Assembly: GCA_001574975.1 (NCBI GenBank)
Contig: KQ965738.1
Coordinates: forward strand, 426,277 to 490,276
Direction: 5' to 3'
From: Gonapodya prolifera JEL478
Lineage: Eukaryota; Monoblepharomycota; Monoblepharidomycetes; Monoblepharidales; Gonapodyaceae
DNA: 64,000 bases
A program made the translations under genes and the position numbers. The notes under the pieces were generated by a model that was not told the origin of the DNA, made no database searches, and was given only the letters and a program-made list of their open reading frames with translations. Below are positions 48,570 through 59,000 of this stretch, in pieces (the stretch's first letter is position 1; every line of letters begins with the position of its first letter).

Positions 48570-49470
48570 TGTGATTTTGAAGTCTGAGAGGGGAACGGCG
48601 TGGCTGGGCGAGTGTGAGGCCAGTGTGGTGCAGGATCAACACGTTTTCAATGGGCAGCTGGCACTTGCAACTCCCAGTCCTTCTCCTCCTCCGGACCGTA
48701 CCGGGCGTCGCGGTACCGTTCATCATCCAAACGTGAATCTGCGCCCCCACCGACGCGAGGATGGCAACACCTTCCCACTGGGCAGTTGGCACTTGCCACT
48801 CCCACTCCATCTCCTGTACCCACCCATCATTCGCCTCCAGCGGACTCCGCGGTCAGGGCTATCGCGCTCAGGCCTCCGTGCTGGTCTTCGGTGGTTCGCA
48901 CTCCAGACCTCGCTTCATGTCTCGCAACTCCGGCCTTTGGTCTCCGATGCTGGACCCGCACCCCCCACCCTGCGCCGTACTCTAACTCACCCATTGCCGT
49001 ACCCCCTCCGCCTGGCCTGCGCTCGTTCCTGGTACTTTGCGGGCACACCCGGGATGCGCCCACCCGCGCCGAATCTTGCCACTCCCTCGTCCGCGCCGTC
49101 CTGTCTGCCGTTTGCTGTCTCGTCTGCGTGTTCTCTGTCGCGATCCGTCCCCCCTCTCGCATCGTCGGCCACCCCCCCATTCTGCACTGCCCCCGTGGCC
49201 CCCTCTGTCTCTCCGGTTTCTGTCCCCTGCATCGTCACGTGTGCACCTGCGCAGCTCTCTGCGGGAATCAGATGTCCTTGGCCCTGGGTGGCGTGCACAA
49301 GGGGCCGATTGTGTGTGTTGCAGCAGGGACCCGGCACAAGTCGGCCGCAGTGCATGTGAATCCACTTGGAATCCCTCGCCTTCCTAGCGGTTTTTTGGTG
49401 GCCTGAGCGAGAGAAAACATCGACCAATCACCAATCAGCAAAAATCTTGGCCAGATTCGCAGACTCCTCA
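48570..49470. other. Divergent promoter region
   Basis: 900 bp between the start of the large disordered protein (-) and the start of a MATH-BTB copy (+). Open frames on both strands overlap without recognisable motifs. Probably regulatory sequence. Confidence 0.4.
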
Positions 49471-50485
49471 ATGACAGCGAGAGAGAACACACCGTCAATC
49501 CCAATCTATAACTGGTTGTTTGAGTTGGATGTTGGAGAAGGCTCCCCGGTGCCAAACGCATGCAGCAAAGATTTCAAAGTCGGCAAGCATATCTTTGCAT
49601 TGATCCTCCAAGGAGACCCACGGGGACTGTTCTTGGTGCCCAGAACGATTACTCAAGACGATGTGTACCTGAAATATCGGATCCACGTTCTCCTCTCACC
49701 TAAAGAAGAGCCATTATTCACGTTCGAGCTTGAACGATTGTTTCTGAAAGATAGACCCAAGGCATGGGGTTGGAACTTGGGACGAGATTGGGCGACCCTC
49801 GAAAACAAACTACAATGTCCTGAAAATCGGCTGCATCTAGGAGTACAGATTTACGATCATCCTGAATTGCGTGAACTTGTTGTCGGCCGCGGCACTCAAC
49901 GCATCTTGAACCTTCCAGTGATCCCACCAGGCATAAATTCCTTTGCGACGATACACAACAAGGGAGGAATGCCGTACTCGCGGTGGAGACGTCCGAGTTC
50001 GAGTAAAGCTCGGTGGTATCTCCAAGCGACGCAAAAGGAGAAATTCGAGAGCAGCAGAGCAACAGATTTTCTTATTGTCAGCGCTGATGGTGTGTAGCTA
50101 CATTCTCATCAGGCAGTTCTTACGGCCAACAATGACTATTTTGCGGCACTTTTCAAAAACCAGTGCGAGGAAACTTGGCCACGGAAATTGGACCTGAAGG
50201 ACTATAATGCTGCGGTCTTGCGGGATTTACTTTCATTCATTTACACGGGAGATTTGGAGGTGGATCTGGAGGACGTCAATCACATTTTGGAACTTTGGAA
50301 GGCGTCAGGTGGGTGTTCACTTCCTCTATCCACGCACCAACTTTATGGTGAAAAATATCTCCAGGGTGATGGCGCACGAGTCCTGGGGTGAATCGTTTTT
50401 GCCTTTTGCAGCGCAGAGAGAGGCGAAATGCATAACTTCCGTGTTGTGGACAAAACTGGGGGAGATTGTAGATAAGAAAACATAG
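49471..50485 (+). pseudogene. MATH-BTB copy with one in-frame stop and a 3' deletion
   Basis: Starts MTARENTPSIPIYNWLFELD and keeps a full MATH region (GKHIFALILQGDPRGLFLVP, AWGWNLGRDWATLENKL). The frame is open to LIVSADGV, where a TAG replaces the acidic residue found in relatives (SSDGIDLHV, SSDSTELHV), then continues LHSHQAVLTANNDYFAALF and LRDLLSFIYTGDLEVDLED. The tail WGESFLPFAAQREAK...VDKKT is present, but the segment between the BTB domain and this tail (about 190 bp in the intact gene) is missing. It is a recent pseudogene, unless the first 209 codons make a MATH-only protein. Confidence 0.7.
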
Positions 50486-50690
50486 GGGATCTTCCCCTTT
50501 TTGTTGTTGCTGTAATGCTGGGTTGCATTTTAGGAATTCATCATCTCATTATTTGCTGTGCTTGACTTCACATAGTTTGATGAGGCACTCTGTGATAGAA
50601 ACCAAAACCGTGCTCTTTTTCTGAATGGAACATAGCAAAACTCAACACAATACGTCTACTATGCCGCTTCCCAGTTAGATTGAATGATTA
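50486..50690 (-). repeat. Inverted copy of the Cep57-like 3' UTR
   Basis: GAATGGAACATAGCAAAACTC and AATACGTCTACTATGCC match, in reverse complement, the sequence just after the Cep57-like stop at 39780-39850 (GGCATAGTAGACGTATTGCA, TTTTGTTATGTTCCATGC). It follows the MATH-BTB copy just as in the source block. Confidence 0.65.
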
Positions 50691-50780
50691 TTGTGTGTTC
50701 TCATGCGATGGCATATTCGGCCACAGGAGGACCAGCTCAATATCACATTTCTGCCGTCCCAGCTGACATCCTCGCCTCTC

Positions 50781-51341
50781 ATGTCCGCCGAATCCCTCTA
50801 CTTCAAAGCAAAAGACGGGCTCTGGGACGAGCTCAAATCCATCTTCGTAGCTGACCCGGCTTCAGGCCGCGCAGCAGTCCGATTCGTCAAACCGTCCTCC
50901 GGCTGGACTATGCTGCACCAGGCCGCATGGTGGGGCTCTGAGGACGGCGTCCGCCTGTGCGTCGCGAACGGGGCCCAGCTCACACTGGCCTCCAAGGACA
51001 ACAGGGAGACACCGTTGCAAGTCGCAAAGTCGCGTGGCCACCTGCACATCGTCGCGCTGCTCGAGCGCGCCGTGACCGGTACTGGTAGCCTGTGGATGCC
51101 GCTCGAGGACCCGACCATTTGGCCCTCCAGCTGCAGCTGGGACGAAGCGCGGCTGGTCGACGTCGACGCCGACATGGTCGTGGCCTATGCAGGGGGACGT
51201 GTCGAGATTCCAAAGGGCGCCAAGCGCTACGCCGACAGTTTTGGAAGAACCCTCGTAGGGTGGCATGGTACCTGGGATCCGCCCTTGGGAATGGACGGGG
51301 AACGCATGTGCGATACAGGGAGGCAGCTCAGTGAGAGCTAG
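50781..51341 (+). CDS. Ankyrin-repeat protein
   Basis: Single exon, 186 residues from MSAESLYFKAKDG; an upstream Met at 50691 is possible but lies in duplicated DNA. Ankyrin repeats: GWTMLHQAAWWGSEDGVRLC followed by VANGAQLTL, and RETPLQVAKSRGHLHIVALL, with a weaker one before them (AKDGLWDELKSIF). The C-terminal half (WPSSCSWDEARLVDVDADM, GRVEIPKGAKRYADSFGR) is conserved-looking but unknown to me. Repeats of this type bind protein partners; no specific role can be given. It lies between two decayed copies of the MATH-BTB block. Confidence 0.7.
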   Translation: MSAESLYFKAKDGLWDELKSIFVADPASGRAAVRFVKPSSGWTMLHQAAWWGSEDGVRLCVANGAQLTLASKDNRETPLQVAKSRGHLHIVALLERAVTGTGSLWMPLEDPTIWPSSCSWDEARLVDVDADMVVAYAGGRVEIPKGAKRYADSFGRTLVGWHGTWDPPLGMDGERMCDTGRQLSES

Positions 51342-51344
51342 GCT

Positions 51345-52330
51345 CCACGTTTGAGAGTTTTTGTACGACACTTTGGTTTGCTGCGAGCCCGTAAGGGTGC
51401 GCTTATTCTCATAGTTTAGTTGTGTTTTGTGAGCATCAGTTGACATATGAAGTATTTTCATTGTTCCCCCTCGTCTCCGTCTGAAATGTAATAAATATGA
51501 ACGCCCAAAGAATGGTTACTGTCCATCTTTCCCAAAGATGATAAACAAGTTGAGAATCCGCACGGCACAATCCAACCACCTTTCGCTTCATTGCTGCACA
51601 GCCAGGAGATCCCTGGGGTTAGGGTACGACACTCCAGGAATGCACCGAATCCACAGACCGGACCCCTTGGGCGAGAATTTGCAACTCAAAGAGACCCCGT
51701 GGCGTGGTCCAAACTACCTTTATTGCTGTACCTCCACCGACCATGAGACCGCCCTTCTACCTCCGTTACCCTGTTAAAACCGAGCCCTTAAAGAACAAGT
51801 TGGTGTGGAAAATATGGACCGGACCGACGTTGCTGGGCGTGGGTACAATGTGAGTGTTCGGGGCGGGCGAGATTGGACTGCTTCCAAAAAATGCGTGATG
51901 CCACTCCGGTTGTGGACCGATTTGAGCCTCGCATACATGAAGTTCGCTCGTGAAGCACGGGTTTCTCGAGGATTTCGTCTATACGAGAACTCTTATCCTT
52001 CGGTGGCATCAAAATTCCAGCACACAAACACATTCTGTCCAATGAAAGACACCGGTCCATCCCATCCTTCGCTCGTCACTTTGATCTCAACCTCTTCTCT
52101 TAACCTCTTCTCAAGCTTTCCATGACCCTCGCCACTCTCGGCGCATTGATGGTATTTGTTGAAGGCTCCGAGCTGTGGTCCCACGTTGTCAGTCGTGGTG
52201 ACGGCACCCGGGCTGACCTTCTCACTCCTACAAGACAAGACGGGGGTGAAACACTCACGCGTCACAAAGTCACAGAAATGGTGGCAAACTCTCATGACTC
52301 CTCACTGGCTGAGAAAGCTGCGACCCCCTA
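51345..52330. other. Intergenic 1 kb
   Basis: A plus-strand open frame at 51805-52125 (YNVSVRGGRDWTASKKC) is unrecognised. Otherwise nothing supported. Confidence 0.35.
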
Positions 52331-52344
52331 GCGAATCCTGATCT

Positions 52345-53480
52345 ACAACTTCGTGTTTGAAATGGATGTTGGGGAAGGCTCCCCACCACCAAACACATAC
52401 AGTAAACATTTTAAAATCGGCAAGCATATCTTTGCTTTGATGCTCCATGGAGACCCACGGGGAGTGTACCTGGTTCCTAGAACAGTCACAGACAATGTTT
52501 GTCTGAAATATCGGATTCGGATTCTCCCCTCACCCAAAGAAGAGCCATTATTCACATACAATATCCAACGGACGTTTCTGAAAGATAAAAGAGATGATTG
52601 GGGCCAATGTCTCGGAGACGATTGGAACACCATCGAAAGCAAACTGCAGGGCCGGGAACAGCGATTTCATATAGGATTGCAGATTTACGATCATCCAGAA
52701 TTGCGTGAACTTGTCGCGAGCCACGGAGCTCAACGCGTCTTGAGCCTTCCGGTGATTCTACCAGGGTTGACCTCGTTTGTGACGGTGCCCAAGAAAGATG
52801 AAATGCCATTCTCTCTCTGGAGTCCTCCGACACTTGCCAAAGTGCGGTGGCATCTCCGAGCGGCACAAACAGGGGATTTCAAGCAAGCATTGGAACAGAT
52901 TTCGTCATTGTCAGCAGCGACAGTACGGAGTTACATGTCCATCAGGTTGTCCTTGCCGCCAACAATGACTATTTTGCGGGACTTTTCACAAATCAATGCG
53001 AGGAAACAACGTCAGGAAAATTGGACGCGAAGGAGTATAACGCTGCTGTTTTGAAAGACTTGCTCTCGTTTGTCTATACTGGTGTTTTGGCGGTGCATCT
53101 TGAAAACGTCGATCACGTTTTTCAACTTTGAAAGGCATCGGGTGGGTAAATTCTGGCATTGGACATACATCATGAAGTAACATGAAATTCGAGATTGTTA
53201 CCTCGTGGAGGAGCTAAGGGACGAACTGTCTTTCCTTATCATTTTCCAATTTCTATATGCTGCCAGATTGTAGCGGTGCTGGGACTCGCACCAACTGCAA
53301 AAACTAAAACAACAAAATGCATCGACTTTATGTTCGAACACATCTCTAAACATCTCTAAGGTGATGGCGCATGACTCTTGGAGGGAATCGTTTCTGCCAT
53401 TTGCAGCGCAGAGTGAGGTGAAAGACATTACTTCGGTGTTGTGGACAAAACTGGGGGAGCTTGTGGATAAGAAAACGTAG
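52345..53480 (+). pseudogene. MATH-BTB copy with frameshift
   Basis: Begins at the MATH domain (FEMDVGEGSPPPNTYSKHF, GKHIFALMLHGDPRGVYLVP, DWGQCLGDDWNTIESKL). Near 52880 the frame changes, and the BTB part continues in another frame (TDFVIVSSDSTELHVHQVVL, LKDLLSFVYTGVLAVHLEN) with a stop after VFQL. The tail (VEELRDELSFLI, then WRESFLPFAAQSEV, ending VDKKT) is still readable. The N-terminal Met context of the intact gene is lost. A clear pseudogene. Confidence 0.75.
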
Positions 53481-53589
53481 GGGATCTTCCCCTTTTTGTT
53501 GTTGCTGTATCGCTGGATCATTGCTTTTTAAGAATACATCATCTCATCATTTCTGTGCTCGATGTTGCTCTTCACGTTTTGTTGATCCG

Positions 53590-53840
53590 CCACTCCATGA
53601 TAGGGACCAAAACCGTTCCCTTTTTGCACGAAACATAACAAAACTCAATACAATACGTCTACTATGCCAGTTAGTTTTCCAGGTACCCATCTGCCCGCAA
53701 GCCCTCCTGAACCGCCTTCGCCCCCCCTCAACGTGGCCATGCATTCACAACCTTATTTGTTGGCGGTACAACCACCCCGCACTCCTTCCAACGGGCCTTT
53801 TATACGGTGGTCTCGCACGACTATTCGGCGGTTCTTTGTC
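53590..53840 (-). pseudogene. Inverted copy of the Cep57-like 3' end
   Basis: The minus strand encodes NSRARPPYKRPVGRSAG, matching NRARPQSKKPIGRSAG at the end of the Cep57-like gene (39600-39660). The downstream phrases GGCGAAGGCGGTTCAGGAGG, GCGGGCAGATGGGTACCTGG and TAGTAGACGTATTG also match 39715-39800. Only the last exon and UTR were copied, joined to the MATH-BTB copy as in the source. Confidence 0.8.
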
Positions 53841-54118
53841 TGCGGCACTCTCGTCGCTTCTATGCTCGCCGCCGTTCTCACTCTCACCGTGGGTCATCGT
53901 CATCTCTGCCATCTTGAGGGGCCAAATTCGTTTTGTTATGAGGAATTTTAAGTGCGTGCGAGCCAAGACGGAATGCACATAGTCCATCATTGGATAAGAA
54001 TAAATAATTTTAAACAATTCAAAAATCCCCGTGGCATAGTCCAAGCATCCGTCACCAACACGACCACCGACCTTATTGTTCTTGTCATCGCGTTCGGTCG
54101 GCGGTCGGCGTCGCACCA

Positions 54119-55228
54119 TCACGATCCCGCAGTATTTCCCGCGCCGACACCACCCCCGCCCACCGACCATTCAGCGTGGCCAACACCCCCACCCGCATCG
54201 CCCTCGCCGCGGGCGGCAGCCCTCCTGTTCCTGCTGCTCCTCCTTAAGACAATCACGTCCAGCTTTGACGGTGGTTGAACTTTCCGATGATTGTACACCT
54301 CCCGGAGTGCCGTGTACTCTACTTGCGACCAAACAAATTTCTTCTCCACGTCGCGGAGGTGGTTGGGGGGCTCAGGGATGGGAACGGGGGGCACTGGCGG
54401 GCGACCCGCGACGGCGTCATCCGTGAGCGCGAGGAGGTGCTCTTTGGTGGGTGCCTCGGCGTCAAGCTCGGCTTGGAAGGGGTCCTCGGGCACAGTGGTT
54501 TCGAGCGGGGCGTTGTGCACCCGCCGCCACGACATGACGTCCGCGAGGCGTTTCTTGAACTTCTTGCGCGCGTGAAGCACCAGGGCGCGCTCCGAGGCGT
54601 TCGGGACGCGGGACCAGCGGAGCTGGAACCTGTGGTTCGTGTCCGACGTCAGGCGAAGACCGGCGTCCAGGCACTCCCGAGCGGCGTTTGAAACGCGGCG
54701 GCGATAGTCGGCGATTTTGGCGGTGTGGTGCGGGGAGGACAGTAGGCGGCGCGCGTGGGTGCGGAACGCGAACACCGTGTCGCTCCAGTAAGGGTTGGTG
54801 AACTTATACTCCACGTCTTCCAGGACGTGCATCGGCACGTCCAACTCGACCGCGAGCGTTTCCAGAGGCAGGATTTCGAACTCGCGGCTTCCCGAGCGCC
54901 TCCCTCCGATATCGATCCGGCACAAGAGGGGTTCGGGAACGTAGTCGTTGCCGTCCTTGACACCGCAGACGAGGCACACGCGGGACCTGACGCGGCGCCG
55001 TGTGGTGCCGAGGCCGGTGAGTTGGACGGCCGGCAGGAAGACGGCGAGCGAGACATTGGCCTTGCGAGCGTCGATGCGCAGGAGAGAGAGCAGGCCGGAC
55101 ATGGCGCGGAAAAAGTGGGTGTTGACGAGAGAGAGGCTCCCGATTTGGGAGCGTCGAAGGTGGGATGCGATGCGTTGCAGGATTTCGGGCGGTAGATTGC
55201 CAAACTTGCCGGTTCTTCCAGCGAGCAT
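54119..55228 (-). CDS. F-box protein
   Basis: Single exon of 369 residues from MLAGRTGKFGNLPPEILQRI. The F-box is residues about 8-50 (LPPEILQRIASHLRRSQIGS then LSLVNTHFFRA). A Cys pair (RVCLVCGVKDGND) lies at about residue 90. A basic helical region follows (ALVLHARKKFKKRLADVM) and then a Pro-rich segment and a basic, Gly-rich tail (RRSSRNRRAAARGEGD). Inferred role is substrate recognition in an SCF ubiquitin ligase; the substrate module is unknown. It is convergent with the decayed MATH-BTB block and divergent from the reductase fusion. Confidence 0.72.
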   Translation of the reverse strand: MLAGRTGKFGNLPPEILQRIASHLRRSQIGSLSLVNTHFFRAMSGLLSLLRIDARKANVSLAVFLPAVQLTGLGTTRRRVRSRVCLVCGVKDGNDYVPEPLLCRIDIGGRRSGSREFEILPLETLAVELDVPMHVLEDVEYKFTNPYWSDTVFAFRTHARRLLSSPHHTAKIADYRRRVSNAARECLDAGLRLTSDTNHRFQLRWSRVPNASERALVLHARKKFKKRLADVMSWRRVHNAPLETTVPEDPFQAELDAEAPTKEHLLALTDDAVAGRPPVPPVPIPEPPNHLRDVEKKFVWSQVEYTALREVYNHRKVQPPSKLDVIVLRRSSRNRRAAARGEGDAGGGVGHAEWSVGGGGVGAGNTAGS

Positions 55229-56064
55229 GGCGGACGGAGGGCGACGGGAAGGACAAGCGAAAGGGCGAGAGAGCACAAAAGGCGGGTGACGCGGTGGAAG
55301 CGCAGGGTATGGTTGCGTCTGGTCAGTGAATTTGAGTGTAAGAGAACGAGGCAGCACATCACATTCACTTGGCGTGCTTTGAGGTCATTTGATGAATATT
55401 GAAGTGGGTCTGTTATGCACTTCAATACATACATCTTATTCAAGTATAACTCGGGCGTTTCAATAATGATCCAGTCTTGGTTCCGGTTGAACTGCTCGTC
55501 TCAGCATCGGCTCCTTCCAACAGTTACGACGCTTTGGATTTTGGATATCTCTCGTACGTACTTCCAATCGCTTTACATCCAACGATGGCCTCTTTATTGG
55601 CAATGAAGGCACGAAGAAAGTTCCGCCAGAACGGTGGGACGGGTGGTGTTCCGACTGCCGCCCTCAGGTTGACAGGTCCAGACCTCGCCGCAAAGATCCA
55701 ATCCACCACCAAAAGCACTTGCGATGGGCAGAGCTCTCCCACCTGCCTCAAATAAATTATTTGGATGGTGAAGGGTGGTGGTCGTCCTGTTCCATTGAAA
55801 ACCCTTGGCAACTTTGAAGTATTTTTCACCCATCCAAACCGCCCGCCCGCGAGCACCACACGTTTTCTGACTCGCGTATGCGCTTAGGTACCTCAAAAAC
55901 GGATGTAGAATGGCGAGAATATTAAGGTTCGGGGGACATCGGACGGCGCCACCCCTGGTGAGTCACGGGCAGACGTGGCACGCAACATCTTTGTTCCTGG
56001 TTGAGTAAAAGGCTGTACTTGAGAAGAGAATTCCATCCTTCCCCTCCGTCCCGTCCTTCCCACG
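55229..56064. other. Intergenic 0.8 kb upstream of the reductase fusion
   Basis: A 92-codon plus-strand frame at 55477-55755 (SASAPSNSYDALDFGYLSYV) is unrecognised and antisense frames overlap it. No gene is called. It should contain the divergent promoters of the two neighbours. Confidence 0.35.
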
Positions 56065-59000
56065 ATGGCCGATATCGAGGACTTAACACCGCAGTGCGTT
56101 GATTCAACCTCTCACCGCGTTTCTCCGCTGGTCCTCCCGTTTCTTCGTCCTTGTCGCTCACCATCCCGTCCGGCCCCTTCCAGAGCCAAATCCACGCCCA
56201 CAAACCTCCTCTCGAGGCAGTTCCGCCAACCATCCACGAAGGATGCCAAGTTCCTGGTCCTGTTCGGCTCTCAGGTAGGCCCGTGTCTTCGCCTCTCGCC
56301 TCCCTTTTCCCCGACTTCATTCCATTCTGCTTCCTCCCCCTCTCTTACTTTTTTTTAGACCGGAACCACCGAGGTACCATGAATCAATGTTTTCCCCAAT
56401 GTTCCCACCACACAAGTATTGACGTTCCTCCTTCTTCTCTTCATCGATCCTAGGCTTTCGCCAAGACATTCGCGGCGTTCGCGCGCAGCAGGGGCATGGA
56501 GACTAGGCTCCTACCCATGTCAGAGTATGTCAGCAGTGCCGCTTCTGCCGGTGGGGTCGTGAAGGCGCTTGCGAAAGAGTCGCACGTCTTCATCATGGTG
56601 TCGACATTCTACAATGGTGAGAGGCAGGTCCTTGTAGAGGCACGGACACGCGCTTATTTGGTTTGGTTTGGATTACAGGAGAGTTTCCCGACAATGCTAT
56701 CTCGTTCTGGCACGAATTGGAGAAAGTCAACCCCGCCTTGGCCGCACAACAACTCAAGAATATTACGGTATCTGTGTTCGGCCTCGGAAACAAGTCAAAC
56801 AAGGTAAAGCGTCCAAGATTGACGTCCCATCTTGAGCACTCCGTTTCCCATAACCAACACTTGTCCACTTTCCCTTGAAGGACAACTTCAACCTCGCTGC
56901 TAGAAGGTTGGAAGCACGTTTGTGGGAGCTCAAGGTCACCGAGCTCGTTCCTGCAGGTAGGCACATTTGTGGCTCACCACGCCATCCCATTCTGTCTCAC
57001 CACCTTCTTCACTCTCCAGCATACGGTGACGAAGCCAGCACCACAGGCCACGAAGGCGGGTTCCGCCCCTTCTGCAAGAGCGTCTGGCAAAAGTTCGGCA
57101 ACGCGACGACGGCCATTGCGTCTCTGCCCGTCTCCGTTCGAGTCACCGCGGCGGCGGAGGGAGCGCCCGCGTCGGAGTCACGAGTACAAGCGACACACAG
57201 CTTGCTCGAGGGTTTCAAGAGTGTCTCCGTGAAGGAACATAAGCTCCTCACCAAGGCGGGATACGAAAAGGAGATTCGGCTGGTGTCGCTCGAGACTGGC
57301 GATTACCCTCTTGTGGGTCACATTCTGGTAAGAACATTTTTCTGTTTCTCTGCACATCACAGTATTCTTACCGCGTTCACTCCCAAGATTGCTGCACCCA
57401 ACCCGTCTGCCCTCGTTGCTCGTGTATTCAAACTCCTCCTTCTCCCCGGCGGCTTCACTCTGAGCAGCACCGTGACCGTCACCCCCGTTGACGGCGGAAA
57501 GCCCCTGACGGCCACGCTTGAGGACATTCTGACGCACCACGTGGACTTGAATGGCCTTGCGACGAGGAGCTTCTTGGAAGCCCTGTCGGTCGTCGGGCAG
57601 GACCCCAAGGAGAAGGAATCGCTCCTGGACACGGCTGAGGGAATGGAAGACGGCAACGCATACGCTAAGCTTACGATGGGAGAAGTTTTCTCGTTCGTCG
57701 ACGCCATGGAGAAGTACTCCTCCGCCAAGCTGACACTGGAGCAGCTGCTCTCGACTGTGCCGAGTCTCCAACCGAGGTATGCGATTTTCATGCCAGCTAT
57801 CGTGTGCCATTCGCTCACTAGGGGTACTCGTTCTTCCTCCTTACTGCATCAGGTACTACTCCATCGCTTCGTCCCCTCTCGTCTCCCCCGGCGTCGCCGA
57901 CCTCGTTTACATCAAAGAAACATGGTCGACCCGATCCAACCCCGCGAAGCACTTTAACGGGCTTGCAACCGGATACATGTGTGGTCTCAAGGCTGGCGAC
58001 AAGATCGCTGTTCGGGTGCAACCTGGACCTATTAATGTGCCTGCACCAGAGACACCCGTGGTTGCAATTGGACTAGGTGAGATTGGGGACGTATTGGCTG
58101 CTGGCTGGTTTTGGGCTGACGTGTGTACTTGTTTTCTCTTAGGTACTGGTATCGGTGTCATGCGTGGACTCCTTCAGCACTGGTCCGCTCTGAGGGACCA
58201 AGGCAAGAAGACAAGCACTATCAACCTTTTCTACGGGTTCAGGGATCCCGCGAAGGACTACGTGTTCGAAGAAGAGCTTGCCCAGTTTGAAAAGAAGGGT
58301 GTGTGCAAGGTGAGCAGAATGTTTTGTCGCCTGTTTGAATAAAGATCTGACGGAGTATTTCGTCATTGTGTTGCAGCTCGAGATTGCTGCGATGGACAAG
58401 GGAACCCTGGTATGTGTTTTTGAATCCCTCTGACGTTTCTTATGCGTTAAACGCGCCGCTCCTTTCAGATCACTGACAACATCGCCAAGTCAAGTGCTGT
58501 CTCGACAATTTTTGAGAACAAAGGTGTCTACATCTACACCGGACCGGGCGGTATTGTCCCAGGAGTTGTGGAGCAATCGGTTCAGGAATCCATTTCCAAC
58601 GCACGAGGCCTGCACCCCCAGGCGGCGGCGGCCGAGCTCGCTGAACTCAAAAGTGACGTTCCGGGGCAAGCAAATCGATGGAACGTGGAGGCTTTCACGA
58701 GGGAGGTGGACGTTGAGAACTTGCTCAAGGACTATTCGGCAAAGGCCGAAACCGAGAAGCCACTGGCGAATGTGTTTGAGGGAAGCAAAATGCTGTGCTT
58801 CCAGTGCGAACAGACGTTCCAAGCAAAGGGTTGCACGACGTGAGTAGAGATTCGAATTTGCGATGGGATGGAGATTGGCGGTGTGACCTGCTTTTGACAG
58901 AATCGGAGTTTGTGGGAAGACCCCAGAAGGTACGTAATCGAGCATTGTGGAGCTTATAGAAACTTTGCTCATCAAATATTTCTTTCGTTTATTTCAGTCG

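Noticed and set aside
55477-55755. 92-codon plus-strand frame upstream of the reductase fusion
   Set aside because: No family match, overlapping antisense frame of equal length, and no splice-supported extension.
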